DNA from: an uncultured Prochlorococcus sp.
Lineage (GTDB): Bacteria > Cyanobacteriota > Cyanobacteriia > PCC-6307 > Cyanobiaceae
Direction: 5' to 3'
Assembly (NCBI GenBank): GCA_902617605.1
Contig: CACMXO010000001.1
Location: 145,258-209,257, forward strand
Length of the DNA stretch: 64,000 nucleotides
The notes beneath the pieces were generated by a model, which worked only from the letters and a program-made list of their open reading frames with translations, was not told where the DNA came from and ran no database searches. This document shows, piece by piece, positions 39,891 through 51,626 of this stretch; position 1 is the stretch's first letter; the number at the start of each line of letters is the position of its first letter. Position numbers and translations under genes: made by a program.

Positions 39891-40463
39891 TCACTCATCA
39901 TCTTTTTTAATGAGAGGAGTTTTTCGAGGACTTAAAAACATAATCATATTTCTTCCTTCCCTTTTTGGTTTTTGTTGAATTTCTGATTGCTCTTCTAAAT
40001 CATTAGCCATTTTTAAAAGAAGTGTCTCAGCTAAATTTGAGTGTTGAATTTCTCTACCCCTAAAAATAACAGTACATTTTACTTTATCTCCCGATTTTAA
40101 AAATCTAGTCGCTTGACCAATGCGGACATCATAATCATGCTTGTCAATTTTGTACCTCATTTTTACCTCTTTAACTTCTGTTTGATGGGATTTTTTCCTT
40201 GCTTCTTTAGCTTTCTTTTCTTGTTCAAATTTATATTTTCCGTAGTCCATTATCCTACAAACAGGAGGATTTGCTTTTTCGCTCACTAAAACTAAATCAA
40301 GTTCTCTTTGAGATGCTATTTCTAATGCTTTTAATCTATCTATGACACCTAATTGTTGACCATCTGAATCAACGACTCTCAATTGAGGGTATTTTATTCT
40401 TTCATTTATATTTGGCAGCTCTCTAACGGGAGCTCTGCGGTCAAAGCGTGGGCGTGGGGGCAT
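39891..40463 (-). CDS. infC: Translation initiation factor IF-3
   Basis: The 190-residue protein has the IF-3 N-domain start ([25 protein letters not shown]) and a C-domain with [23 protein letters not shown] and [14 protein letters not shown]. It monitors the initiator tRNA on the 30S subunit. It starts with a plain ATG, not the rare ATT used for autocontrol in E. coli. It is separated from rpmI-rplT here. miaA lies 53 bases upstream on the same strand. Confidence 0.98.
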   Translation of the reverse strand: MPPRPRFDRRAPVRELPNINERIKYPQLRVVDSDGQQLGVIDRLKALEIASQRELDLVLVSEKANPPVCRIMDYGKYKFEQEKKAKEARKKSHQTEVKEVKMRYKIDKHDYDVRIGQATRFLKSGDKVKCTVIFRGREIQHSNLAETLLLKMANDLEEQSEIQQKPKREGRNMIMFLSPRKTPLIKKDDE

Positions 40464-40516
40464 TCAGTTAATTTAATGAATTGATGGGATGATGAACAAA
40501 ATCTAATTTTATAAAG

Positions 40517-41416
40517 TTAGCTTAAAAAAGACTCTATTTTAATTATTGCATCTTTTAGCAGGTTTTTGTTATTAAGCCAAAGAGGATTATTTTTATTACG
40601 AAACCAAGTTTTTTGTCTTTTGGCAAATTGGATCGTTTTTTTCGTAGTTACTTCAATCGCTTTGTCAATTGTTGAATTATTGTTTAAAACATCCTTAGCT
40701 TCTCGATAACCAATGGTTTCTAATATTGGCAAATCAAATCCGTATTGAGAGATAAGGTTTTTAGTCTCCTCAATAATTCCAGATGAAAACATATTTTTTG
40801 TTCTTTGTGAAATTCTTTCTTTTAAATTATCTCTATCTAATCCTAGCTCTAGTATTCTCCATTCAGGCGGTTTTTGAACTTTCAGAATAGATAAAGGTTT
40901 ACCTGTTACATAGAAGACTTCTAAGGCTCTTATTATTCTAATGTGGTCCGCAAAATTGATTTTTTCTGTTGATAATGGATCACAATTTTTTAGAAGTTCC
41001 CAACATTTTGTTTGACCAAGTTCTTTTAATTGTTTTCTCAAATTCTTTTGAGGCGGTACATCGGGTACAAAAAAACCTTTTGTTATTGAGTTCATATACA
41101 AACCACTTCCTCCAACAAGAAAAGGTAAATTATTTTGTTTAATTTCTCTTTTTATTGATTTTTGAGCAATTTCTTGAAATTGTTTTACATTAATTGGATG
41201 GATTGGCTCCTCAATATCTATTAAAAAATGCTTTATTTTTTTTTGTTGGTTTTTAGATGGCTTTGCTGTTCCAATATCCATAGACTTATAAATTTGTCTT
41301 GAATCGATATTGTGTATATGAGTTTTAAAATATTCTGCAATTTCAATAGCTAATTCTGTTTTGCCACTTGCAGTAGGCCCAATTAAAATTATTACATGAG
41401 GTGGAAATGAAGACAT
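40517..41416 (-). CDS. miaA: tRNA dimethylallyltransferase
   Basis: The 299-residue enzyme attaches an isopentenyl group to A37 of UNN-reading tRNAs. Walker A GPTASGKT is at 13-20, with [19 protein letters not shown] and [13 protein letters not shown] following, and [17 protein letters not shown] near the end. Length is normal. It heads the minus-strand series with infC, plmA and cysE and diverges from gyrB over 150 bases. Confidence 0.96.
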   Translation of the reverse strand: MSSFPPHVIILIGPTASGKTELAIEIAEYFKTHIHNIDSRQIYKSMDIGTAKPSKNQQKKIKHFLIDIEEPIHPINVKQFQEIAQKSIKREIKQNNLPFLVGGSGLYMNSITKGFFVPDVPPQKNLRKQLKELGQTKCWELLKNCDPLSTEKINFADHIRIIRALEVFYVTGKPLSILKVQKPPEWRILELGLDRDNLKERISQRTKNMFSSGIIEETKNLISQYGFDLPILETIGYREAKDVLNNNSTIDKAIEVTTKKTIQFAKRQKTWFRNKNNPLWLNNKNLLKDAIIKIESFLS

Positions 41417-41520
41417 ATGAATTTCTGAAGAAAAAAATATTAGCTATATAATTAAAGTGATTAAATTTTTCATTGAGTTCGAGCCTTTATCTTATTGCGG
41501 TGGTAAGTTTAATGAAAGAC

Positions 41521-41544
41521 CTTTTAAAAATAACTTTTTAAAAG
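41521..41544 (+). promoter_or_regulatory. 10-bp inverted repeat in the gyrB leader
   Basis: CTTTTAAAAA-TAAC-TTTTTAAAAG is a perfect inverted repeat lying 22 bases before the gyrB ATG. It may form an AT-rich hairpin or a protein site. It has little GC, so it is not a strong RNA stem. Confidence 0.35.
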
Positions 41545-41566
41545 TTTAATATTTTTTTTATATTAA

Positions 41567-43860
<2,294 letters not shown>

Positions 43861-43863
43861 ATT

Positions 43864-44229
43864 TTGGATTTTAGTTCAATTTTTATACTTCTATTTGGCA
43901 GTACTTTTGGATTGATACTGAGAATATTCATACAAAATAGTTTTAAAAAAAGTATAGGTTTTGATATTCAAAATACTTCAATAGTAAATTTTTTATCATC
44001 TTTTTTTTTAGGAATTTTAGTATCTTTAAATTTTACTAATAACGAAATATTAGTTTTATTTTATAGTGGTTTTTTAGGATGTTTTAGTACATTTTCTTCA
44101 TTTATATATCAACTATTTATTCTATTAAAAAAGAGAAAATTTTTAAGATTATTTTTTCACTATATTGAGGTGGTTATTCTTTCTTTCCTTTTTTTTTATT
44201 TGGGTTATTTTCTAATTCAATTTCTTTAA
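43864..44229 (+). CDS. crcB: CrcB-type fluoride channel subunit 1
   Basis: The 121-residue protein has four membrane helices and matches the Fluc/CrcB family of fluoride channels, which work as antiparallel dimers. The helix-1 arginine is Arg20, the pore asparagine is Asn42 (IVNFLSSFFLG), and the phenylalanine motif GFLGCFSTFSSF holds Phe77 and Phe80. It starts with TTG at 43864, 3 bases after the SH3-like gene. Its partner gene follows after 1 base. Confidence 0.85.
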   Translation: MDFSSIFILLFGSTFGLILRIFIQNSFKKSIGFDIQNTSIVNFLSSFFLGILVSLNFTNNEILVLFYSGFLGCFSTFSSFIYQLFILLKKRKFLRLFFHYIEVVILSFLFFYLGYFLIQFL

Positions 44230-44230
44230 A

Positions 44231-44560
44231 GTGAAATTAAATAATTTTTTTTATATTCTTTTAGCTGCTTTCTTAGCTACTTTTTTTAGATTAACTATAA
44301 ATAATAACTTTTGCACTTCAATAATTGGATCATTTTTAGTTGGTTTTCTAATGAGTAAAAAATTAAGTTACTCAACTGAAAAAATTTTATTGAGTGGTTT
44401 TTTTTCTTGCTTTACTTCATTTAGCGGATTTATATATTTTCTGTACAAAATTTTAAATCAAGGGGAGTGGATAAAATTTATAATTTTTTTTAATTTGATC
44501 ATTATCGTAAATTTATTCACAATGTTTATCGGATTCTTGATAAGTAGAAAAATTACTTAG
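44231..44560 (+). CDS. crcB: CrcB-type fluoride channel subunit 2
   Basis: The 109-residue, four-helix protein is a divergent relative of the preceding one. It has Arg20, the segment TSIIGSFLVGFL where serine 30 replaces the usual pore asparagine, and GFFSCFTSFSGF with Phe64 and Phe67. It starts with GTG. Tandem unequal pairs usually form a heterodimer; the first subunit retains the asparagine. No fluoride riboswitch is visible upstream. Confidence 0.8.
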   Translation: MKLNNFFYILLAAFLATFFRLTINNNFCTSIIGSFLVGFLMSKKLSYSTEKILLSGFFSCFTSFSGFIYFLYKILNQGEWIKFIIFFNLIIIVNLFTMFIGFLISRKIT

Positions 44561-44566
44561 ATTTCA

Positions 44567-44572
44567 TATAAT
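44567..44572 (+). promoter_or_regulatory. Candidate -10 element for mgtE
   Basis: TATAAT lies 31 bases before the second in-frame ATG of mgtE (44604). A TTGATA at 44537-44542 is too far away to be the -35 (24-base spacing). The site suggests that mgtE has its own promoter. Confidence 0.35.
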
Positions 44573-44594
44573 GGTGGTGTTACTTTGATAAGGG

Positions 44595-46010
44595 ATGATA
44601 TTTATGGACGAAAATAATCTTGAAACAGTCACATCCCTATCTTCAGTTTTAAGTACACGAGAAAATATTACTTTTCAACTTGAGGAATTGCTCGTTGCGG
44701 GAAATTATGATGAGGCAAAGTTACTTTTAGAGCCATCACAACCTGTTGATATTGCAGATGCTATTGGAAGCCTTCCGCAAATATTGCAGGCATTGGCATT
44801 TCGATTATTAAAAAAAAATGAAGCAATTGAGGTTTATGAATATTTAGATCCAGTAGTTCAGCAAACATTATTAGAAAGACTTCGATCAGGAGAAGTTTTA
44901 GAAATAGTTGAAAAAATGTCTCCTGATGATAGGGTTCAGCTCTTTGATGAATTACCTGCAAAAGTTGTAAGAAAATTTTTATCTGCTCTTAGTCCTGGTG
45001 AAAGGAAAGTAACAGCTGAATTACTTGGATATGAGCCTGAAACTGCTGGAAGATTAATGACAACTGAATTTATAGATCTTAAAGAGATGCAAACAGCGGC
45101 TGAGGCGCTTTCTTTAGTTAGAAAAAGAGCTCCATTTACTGAAACAATTTACAGTTTATATGTTACAGATAAAGAAAGACATTTAACTGGTATTCTCTCA
45201 TTAAGAGATCTTGTAACTGCTGATCCTTCTAAGCCAATTGGAGACGTTATGACAAGAGATGTAGTTAATATATCTACTAATACGAATCAAGAAGAGGTTG
45301 CTAGAGCAATTCAAAGATATGATTTTTTAGCTCTTCCAGTTGTAGATAAGGAAAAAAGACTTGTTGGGATAGTAACCGTCGATGATTTAATTGATGTCAT
45401 AGAACAAGAAGCAACAAGAGACATTTATGCAGCGGGCGCAGTCCAATCTGGTGATGAAGATGATTATTTCCAAAGTAGTTTGTTTACGATTGCTCGAAGA
45501 AGAATTTTATGGTTATTAATTTTGGTTTTGGCAAATGGTTTAACTACAAAAGTTATAGCTATGAATGATCAAATATTAAATGAGATAGTTTTATTAGCTG
45601 CATTTATTCCACTTCTTATCGGTACTGGGGGGAATGTTGGTGCTCAAAGTTCAACGGTTGTTATTCGAGGTTTAAGTACTCAAAAATTGAAGTCTATTGG
45701 CGCAATTAAGGCAGTAGTGAAGGAGGCAATAACAGGCGCTCTTTTAGGTGTTTTCATGATGCTTGTAGTATTTCCTTTTGCTTGGTGGCAAGGAGAAGGG
45801 CCTTTAATCGCATCTGCGGTGGGAATAAGTCTAATATCTATTACAACTTTAGCTGCCACAACTGGAGCGATCCTCCCTTTGTTGTTTGACAGAATGAAAT
45901 TGGATCCCGCCTTAATGTCCTCTCCTTTTATTACAACCGTCACTGATATCGCTGGTGTATTTATATATCTCAGTACAGCAAAATGGCTATTAAGCTCTTC
46001 ATTTGTCTGA
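44595..46010 (+). CDS. mgtE: Magnesium transporter MgtE
   Basis: The 471-residue protein follows the MgtE plan: N-terminal alpha-solenoid sensor domain (about 20-140, MSPDDRVQLFDELPAKVV), two CBS domains (about 145-270, with ETIYSLYVTDKERHLTGIL and PVVDKEKRLVGIVTVDDL), and a five-helix pore domain (about 300-470, PLLIGTGGNVGAQSSTVVIRG). Magnesium binding to the sensor closes the pore. Start may be 44595 (MIFMDENN) or 44604; an AAGG at 44590 suits the latter. Confidence 0.96.
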   Translation: MIFMDENNLETVTSLSSVLSTRENITFQLEELLVAGNYDEAKLLLEPSQPVDIADAIGSLPQILQALAFRLLKKNEAIEVYEYLDPVVQQTLLERLRSGEVLEIVEKMSPDDRVQLFDELPAKVVRKFLSALSPGERKVTAELLGYEPETAGRLMTTEFIDLKEMQTAAEALSLVRKRAPFTETIYSLYVTDKERHLTGILSLRDLVTADPSKPIGDVMTRDVVNISTNTNQEEVARAIQRYDFLALPVVDKEKRLVGIVTVDDLIDVIEQEATRDIYAAGAVQSGDEDDYFQSSLFTIARRRILWLLILVLANGLTTKVIAMNDQILNEIVLLAAFIPLLIGTGGNVGAQSSTVVIRGLSTQKLKSIGAIKAVVKEAITGALLGVFMMLVVFPFAWWQGEGPLIASAVGISLISITTLAATTGAILPLLFDRMKLDPALMSSPFITTVTDIAGVFIYLSTAKWLLSSSFV

Positions 46011-46077
46011 AATCAGTAGGTATTTATTCTCATTTTTGTAAATTTGTGGATTTTTTTGTTTAACTTTACATTTCTTA

Positions 46078-47112
46078 ATGGTATTGTTTACAAAACATCA
46101 TTCAACTTTCATGTCTTCTGAAACAATAAGTGAAAATAAATTAGCGTCAATTGCAAGTATAAAAGCTAGTAATGATGTAGATCTTGTTCGATCATACTTG
46201 AGGGATATAGGAAGAGTTCCATTACTATCGCATGAGCAAGAAATTACTCTAGGTCGCCAAGTTCAAGAGTATATGGAAGTTGAAAGAGCAGAATTAGAAA
46301 TTATAGAATTAACTGGAGATAAACCTAGTATTGATGAATTATCCAGCAAATTAAACTTATCTACATCCATAATTAAAAAAAGACTTAGAGCTGGACAGAG
46401 AGCTAAAGAAAGGATGGTTGCTGCAAATTTAAGATTGGTAGTAAGCGTTGCAAAAAAATATACAAAAAGAAATATGGAACTTTTAGATTTAATACAAGAG
46501 GGAACTATAGGACTAGTCAGGGGCGTTGAAAAATTCGATCCGGCCAGAGGATATAAGTTTTCAACATATGCATACTGGTGGATTAGACAAGGTATAACAA
46601 GAGCAATTGCTGAAAAAAGTCGGGCAATAAGACTACCAATTCACATAACTGAAATGTTGAATAAGTTAAAAAAAGGTCAAAGAGAGCTCAGTCAAGAAAT
46701 GTCTAGAACTCCAACTGTAACTGAACTTGCGAAATACGTAGAGCTGCCTGAAGATGATGTTAAAGATTTGATGTGCAAAGCCGGGCAGCCAGTTAGCCTT
46801 GAAACCAAAGTCGGTGATGGCGAAGATACTGTTTTATTAGATTTACTGGCAGGGGGTGAGGATTTGCCAGACGAACAAATAGAAATGGATTGTATGAGAG
46901 GCGATCTGCATTCTCTTTTACATCAATTGCCTGATCTACAATGTAGAGTTTTAAGAATGAGATACGGAATGGATGGTGATGAGCCAATGTCTCTTACAGG
47001 TATAGGAAGGGTACTAGGCATAAGTAGAGATCGAGTAAGAAATCTAGAAAGAGATGGATTAAGAGGTTTGAGAAGACTCAGTGATAACGTGGAAGCTTAC
47101 TTTGTTTCTTGA
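46078..47112 (+). CDS. Group 2 RNA polymerase sigma-70 factor
   Basis: The 344-residue sigma factor has region 1.2 (DVDLVRSYLRDIGRVPLLSHEQE), region 2 (NLRLVVSVAKKYTKRNMELLDLIQEGTIGLVRGVEKF; TYAYWWIRQGITRAI), region 3 and region 4 (LQCRVLRMRYGMDG; LGISRDRVRNLERDGLRGLR). It lacks region 1.1 of the primary RpoD. This fits the several non-essential sigma factors of cyanobacteria; which paralogue it is cannot be told. An internal ATG at 46111 is another possible start. Its 3' end overlaps the convergent hydrolase gene by 16 bases. Confidence 0.94.
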   Translation: MVLFTKHHSTFMSSETISENKLASIASIKASNDVDLVRSYLRDIGRVPLLSHEQEITLGRQVQEYMEVERAELEIIELTGDKPSIDELSSKLNLSTSIIKKRLRAGQRAKERMVAANLRLVVSVAKKYTKRNMELLDLIQEGTIGLVRGVEKFDPARGYKFSTYAYWWIRQGITRAIAEKSRAIRLPIHITEMLNKLKKGQRELSQEMSRTPTVTELAKYVELPEDDVKDLMCKAGQPVSLETKVGDGEDTVLLDLLAGGEDLPDEQIEMDCMRGDLHSLLHQLPDLQCRVLRMRYGMDGDEPMSLTGIGRVLGISRDRVRNLERDGLRGLRRLSDNVEAYFVS

Positions 47113-48011
47113 ATAAATTCATTTATTAACTGATTTGTTTTTTCAGGTTCTTCATCATGAGGACAATGTCCAGCCCCATCAATAATATCTAATCTTTTAA
47201 TATTCCTGAATTGTTTCTTCCACTCTTTTGCTTCATTTAAAGATTCCCAAGGATCTTTTTCTCCCCAAATCAATTGTATTGGAGCATCTACCTTATCAAA
47301 AAGGTCAGTAGCGAGATAGTCATCAAATAAGTTAATAAAACCACGAAATGCTTCTTTAGAGTTTTTCCTTTGAGAGGGTTCGTAAAGTATTTCTATCAAT
47401 TCTTTATCTACATTTTTTCCAGTGGGGTAAGCTTGTTCAAGTATTTTCTTAATAACTTTTGGATTAGCGGCTCTTGTAAAAAGTGAATTGCTAATTACTC
47501 TTTGTCTGACTATCGTTTTAAGGACGGGTCTCAGAAAATTCATTAAGATATCACTTTTTTTTAAGCGTTTATCATCCATAGTTCTTTGTGCACAATCAAT
47601 CAAAATGATACCTTTGCAATTATCTTTGAGGATTTCAGCAGCTTTCAATGCAATAACACCACCAATTGAATTTCCTACCAAGTAAACAGGAGATTTTATT
47701 ACTTCTGTACAAAATGTTGATATTTGATTACCCCATAAGTTAAATGAATATTTTATTGAGTTTTCTTTATCAGGTTCGTAATCTAATAAAGCGCTAGGTT
47801 GACTGCTTTCCCCAAATCCTAATAAGTCAATTGCGTAGCAATTAGAAAATTTTCCAAGAAAATCTTGATTGTATCTCCAGTGGTTTTTTGATGCCCCAAA
47901 TCCATGAACTAATAAAATTTGAATATTTTTTTCAGAAATAGATTCTTTTGATAAAGACCAAGAAATTTCCCAATTTTTCCACTTCCAAGTTTCAGATTTA
48001 TTTAAAGACAC
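47097..48011 (-). CDS. Alpha/beta hydrolase
   Basis: The 304-residue alpha/beta hydrolase has the oxyanion segment LLVHGFGASKNHWRYN, nucleophile elbow GNSIGGVIAL, an acid in IQLIWGEKDPWE and the histidine in GAGHCPHDE. The substrate is unknown; related cyanobacterial proteins are usually annotated only as hydrolases. It converges on the sigma gene with a 16-base overlap of coding ends. Confidence 0.9.
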   Translation of the reverse strand: MSLNKSETWKWKNWEISWSLSKESISEKNIQILLVHGFGASKNHWRYNQDFLGKFSNCYAIDLLGFGESSQPSALLDYEPDKENSIKYSFNLWGNQISTFCTEVIKSPVYLVGNSIGGVIALKAAEILKDNCKGIILIDCAQRTMDDKRLKKSDILMNFLRPVLKTIVRQRVISNSLFTRAANPKVIKKILEQAYPTGKNVDKELIEILYEPSQRKNSKEAFRGFINLFDDYLATDLFDKVDAPIQLIWGEKDPWESLNEAKEWKKQFRNIKRLDIIDGAGHCPHDEEPEKTNQLINEFIQETK

Positions 48012-48100
48012 TATGTATATGCTATTAATTAAACTTTAATTCAAAAAAAAATTATTCGTTTTTAATAAATTATTCTTAGTTAAGAAAAAGCGTTCATTTT

Positions 48101-49099
48101 ATGAAAAAGAAAAAGGTCATATGTATTGGAGAGGCTTTAATAGACAGAATCAGAAATAAGTCAAATCAAGGATTTACAGATTTTTTGGGTGGTGCGCCGG
48201 CGAATGTTGCTTGCGCATTAAGAAAATTAAAAATAGATTCAACCTTTATAGGAAGTTTGGGTAGTGATGATTATGGAAAAAAATTCATTACGAAATTTAA
48301 TAAATTGGATGTTAATTTAGATTTTTTGCAATTAGATAATTATTCATCTACTCGCGTGGTTAATGTAGATAGAGATCAATTTGGAGATCGTTTTTTTGCA
48401 GGCTTTGAGGAACGTTCTCATTCATACTTCGCAGACGAAGTACTTAAAAAGAAATTTATCGAAAAAGAAATTTTAAATCTAGAAAAATCTTTTATAGAAA
48501 CAAAATATTTGGTTACAGGAACGATCTTATTATCATCTCCAATATCAGCAGAGGCTATTTTTTTTATTCTTGAACAGGCTAAAAAATTTCAAGTCGAAAT
48601 AGTTATTGATTTGAATTGGAGGGAAGTCTTTTGGGATGATTCAAGTTTTTCATCAGAAATTACTAAAGCTGCAAGAGTTAATTTAATCAAAAATTTTTTA
48701 AATCATGCAAATGTTTTAAAACTTGCCAAGGAAGAAGCAACTTTGTTTTTTGAGAGTGAAAATCCCTTGCAAATATCTCAACAATTGTCTAATAGACCAG
48801 ATGTAGTAATTACTGATGGAAAAAATCCCGTTGTATGGTATATCAATGGACTGCAAGGAATTACCGAAACTCCTTCTTCACAAAAAATTGTTGATACAAC
48901 TGGCGCAGGCGATGCTTTTCTAGCAGGCTTAATTTCAAAATTAATTTCTTCTGGTTATCCTTCAAATGAATTAGAGATACAAGATTGTGTTAATTTCGCA
49001 AGTGTTTGTGGATTATTAACTTGTCTAGGTGAAGGTGCAATCGAGCAACAGCCAGATTATGAAAAGGTTAATAAATTTTTAGGATCCCTTATCAAATAG
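48101..49099 (+). CDS. PfkB-family sugar kinase (fructokinase-like)
   Basis: The 332-residue ribokinase/PfkB-type kinase has the N-terminal signature GGAPANVACALRKL (30-43) and the C-terminal motif TTGAGDAFLAG, with catalytic Asp271. It most resembles bacterial fructokinases, so fructose or a related sugar is the likely substrate. It overlaps the convergent tsaE by 43 bases, the largest coding overlap in the window. It may work in sugar turnover at night; that is inference. Confidence 0.9.
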   Translation: MKKKKVICIGEALIDRIRNKSNQGFTDFLGGAPANVACALRKLKIDSTFIGSLGSDDYGKKFITKFNKLDVNLDFLQLDNYSSTRVVNVDRDQFGDRFFAGFEERSHSYFADEVLKKKFIEKEILNLEKSFIETKYLVTGTILLSSPISAEAIFFILEQAKKFQVEIVIDLNWREVFWDDSSFSSEITKAARVNLIKNFLNHANVLKLAKEEATLFFESENPLQISQQLSNRPDVVITDGKNPVVWYINGLQGITETPSSQKIVDTTGAGDAFLAGLISKLISSGYPSNELEIQDCVNFASVCGLLTCLGEGAIEQQPDYEKVNKFLGSLIK

Positions 49100-49506
49100 T
49101 GTCTTCCATAATTTTTTGCGTAACTAATTTCTATTTTCCAGAAATCTTTAATCAGTGATTCTATTAATTCTGGCCATTCAATAACTAATATGGCCTTACT
49201 TTGTAATGCCTCTTCTTCTTCAGAAAAGAAAAATTCTTTTGCTGAAGAACTATTTTCTAGTCTGTATAAATCAAGGTGAATTAGCGGAATTTTCCCAGAA
49301 TTATAGTGATGCGATAAAGCAAAAGTAGGGCTTGTAATATCCTCAGAGATAGATAAACCTCTGGCAATACCTTTTACAAATGAAGTTTTTCCTGCCCCAA
49401 CTGGACCCTTTAATAGAACAATTGATTGTGGATTTAATTTTTGCGAGAGTTTCTCTCCTAGATTAAAAGTCTCTTTTAAATTCTCAACAAACACAAAATT
49501 ACACAA
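49057..49506 (-). CDS. tsaE: tRNA threonylcarbamoyladenosine synthesis protein TsaE
   Basis: The 149-residue ATPase helps TsaB-TsaD put t6A on ANN-reading tRNAs. Walker A GPVGAGKT is at 34-41, followed by FVKGIARGLSISEDITSPTFALSHHY and the HLDLYRLE motif, all typical of TsaE (YjeE). Its 3' end overlaps the PfkB gene by 43 bases on the other strand. The start is 40 bases from divergent ahcY. Confidence 0.93.
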   Translation of the reverse strand: MCNFVFVENLKETFNLGEKLSQKLNPQSIVLLKGPVGAGKTSFVKGIARGLSISEDITSPTFALSHHYNSGKIPLIHLDLYRLENSSSAKEFFFSEEEEALQSKAILVIEWPELIESLIKDFWKIEISYAKNYGRHYLIRDPKNLLTFS

Positions 49507-49545
49507 TAATCATTTATAGTTTAGTAGAGAAGTTATTCACAAGAT

Positions 49546-50964
49546 ATGGTTATCGCAAACTCAATTAAAACATCGGTTCCTAATTTCGTAATCTCTGATA
49601 TATCACTATCAGATTTTGGGCGTAAAGAAATTAAAATTGCTGAAACAGAGATGCCAGGATTAATGGCTCTAAGAGAGAAATATCAATCTGAAAAGCCACT
49701 CAAAGGTGCAAAAATAGCTGGAAGTCTACATATGACGATTCAGACAGCAGTATTAATAGAAACTCTTGTTGATCTTGGCGCACAAGTTAAATGGGCTTCA
49801 TGCAATATTTTTTCAACCCAAGACCATGCAGCTGCAGCTATTGCTGATCAAGGAATTCCGGTATACGCAAAAAAAGGGGAGACTCTTGATGAATATTGGC
49901 AGTACACCCACTACATCCTTGATTGGGGTTCAGATTATCCAAATATGATTCTTGATGACGGAGGTGATGCAACTGGATTATTAATACTTGGTAGTAAAGC
50001 AGAAAAAGATTTGGCTGTTTTAGATAATCCTAGTAATGAAGAGGAAATTGCTTTATTCAATTCTATTAAATCTAAGTTGCAAATTGATGATAGCTTTTAC
50101 TCCAGAATCAAGAGTAATATTATTGGTGTAACTGAAGAAACTACCACTGGCGTTGCAAGACTTTATCAACTTCAAAAGCAAAATGCTTTACCTTTTCCAG
50201 CTATAAACGTTAATGATTCAGTAACAAAAAGCAAATTCGATAATTTATATGGCTGCCGAGAATCTTTAGTTGATAGCATCAAACGTGCGACTGACGTGAT
50301 GATTGCAGGCAAAGTTGCATTAGTAATGGGTTTTGGTGATGTAGGTAAAGGTTCAGCACAGTCATTAAGAGGACTTGGTGCAATCGTAAAAGTTGCTGAA
50401 GTCGATCCAATTTGCGCGCTTCAAGCTGCAATGGAAGGTTATAGTGTCGTTAGGTTAGAAGATATTGTTCAGGATATAGACATATTTGTTACTGCCACTG
50501 GTAACTATCAGGTAATAACCCATGAAAATCTTGTAAAGATGAAGGATGAGGCCATAGTTTGTAATATTGGCCATTTCGATAATGAAATTGATGTAGCTTC
50601 ATTAAAACAGTATCCTTGGGAAAATATTAAGCCCCAAGTTGATCACATAACCTTACCAAGTGGAAACAAAATTATTCTTTTAGCTGAAGGTAGATTAGTT
50701 AATTTAGGCTGTGCCACTGGACATCCAAGTTTTGTTATGAGTAATTCATTCACTAATCAAGTATTAGCTCAAATTGAACTTTTCAATAAGTCAGAGCAAT
50801 ACAAAAAAGAAGTTTATGTTTTACCAAAACATTTAGATGAAATGGTAGCTAGATTACATTTGGATAAAATTGGTGCAAAACTAACAAAACTAACTGAAGA
50901 GCAAGCTAATTATATTAATGTTTCTGTTGACGGACCTTATAAACCAGAACTTTATCGATATTAA
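49546..50964 (+). CDS. ahcY: S-adenosylhomocysteinase
   Basis: The 472-residue NAD enzyme splits S-adenosylhomocysteine, clearing the product inhibitor of methyltransferases. Motifs seen include [20 protein letters not shown] near 53-72, the NAD fold [19 protein letters not shown], and [15 protein letters not shown] at the C-terminus. Its C-terminal [10 protein letters not shown] is typical. It begins 39 bases from tsaE; no SAH riboswitch is visible. Confidence 0.98.
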   Translation: MVIANSIKTSVPNFVISDISLSDFGRKEIKIAETEMPGLMALREKYQSEKPLKGAKIAGSLHMTIQTAVLIETLVDLGAQVKWASCNIFSTQDHAAAAIADQGIPVYAKKGETLDEYWQYTHYILDWGSDYPNMILDDGGDATGLLILGSKAEKDLAVLDNPSNEEEIALFNSIKSKLQIDDSFYSRIKSNIIGVTEETTTGVARLYQLQKQNALPFPAINVNDSVTKSKFDNLYGCRESLVDSIKRATDVMIAGKVALVMGFGDVGKGSAQSLRGLGAIVKVAEVDPICALQAAMEGYSVVRLEDIVQDIDIFVTATGNYQVITHENLVKMKDEAIVCNIGHFDNEIDVASLKQYPWENIKPQVDHITLPSGNKIILLAEGRLVNLGCATGHPSFVMSNSFTNQVLAQIELFNKSEQYKKEVYVLPKHLDEMVARLHLDKIGAKLTKLTEEQANYINVSVDGPYKPELYRY

Positions 50965-50966
50965 GT

Positions 50967-51626
50967 TTGAGTTTAATTTTTCTAAATGTTCTTACTTCAA
51001 TTCCTGACTTTATTAGTCTCGCGGTTGAAAAGAATTCAACAATTGCATACCTAACTATTTGTTTGGCTATGTTTTTAGAAAACGTAATTCCCCCAATACC
51101 ATCAGAAATAATAATGCCATTGGGAGGGTTTTTCGTATATCAACAAAAATTAAATTTTTATTTTTTAGTTTTTTGGGGTTTATTTGGTACTATCTTAGGC
51201 TCATTGCCATGGTATTACTTAGGCAGATTAGTAAATGAAAAAAGACTATCCAATTTTCTAGATAAAAAAGGAAAATATCTAGGAATTTCTTCTAACGATT
51301 TAGCTAAAAGTAAGAGGTGGTTTGATAAATTCGGTGCTTCATTAGTATTTTGGGGAAGATTAGTACCAGGCATAAGAACTTTAATTTCAGTCCCGGCTGG
51401 CATAGAATTAATGCCATTACGAAAATTTTTGTTTTGGACTACATTAGGTAGCCTTATTTGGGTCGTACTTCTTACCTACGCAGGTTATCTATTTGGAGAA
51501 AATTATTCAATTGTTGAAACTTATACAGATCAAATCAAATATGTTTTGAAACCAATTTTAATTTTAATTTTTTTATATTTTTTTATAAAATTAATTATGA
51601 GATTTTTAAAAAAAAATAGAGACTAG
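50967..51626 (+). CDS. DedA family membrane protein
   Basis: The 219-residue protein belongs to the DedA/SNARE-associated family, with about five hydrophobic segments and re-entrant regions. Motifs are FLENVIPPIPSEIIMPLGGFF near 36-56, FWGLFGTILGSLPWYYLGR, and the arginine segment FWGRLVPGIRTLISVPAG. DedA proteins act in envelope lipid transport. It starts with TTG at 50967, 2 bases after ahcY, and overlaps the convergent ssb by 4 bases. Confidence 0.9.
   Translation: MSLIFLNVLTSIPDFISLAVEKNSTIAYLTICLAMFLENVIPPIPSEIIMPLGGFFVYQQKLNFYFLVFWGLFGTILGSLPWYYLGRLVNEKRLSNFLDKKGKYLGISSNDLAKSKRWFDKFGASLVFWGRLVPGIRTLISVPAGIELMPLRKFLFWTTLGSLIWVVLLTYAGYLFGENYSIVETYTDQIKYVLKPILILIFLYFFIKLIMRFLKKNRD

Noticed and set aside
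49507..49545. SAH or SAM riboswitch before ahcY
   Set aside because: Only 39 AT-rich bases are available and show no pseudoknot motifs.
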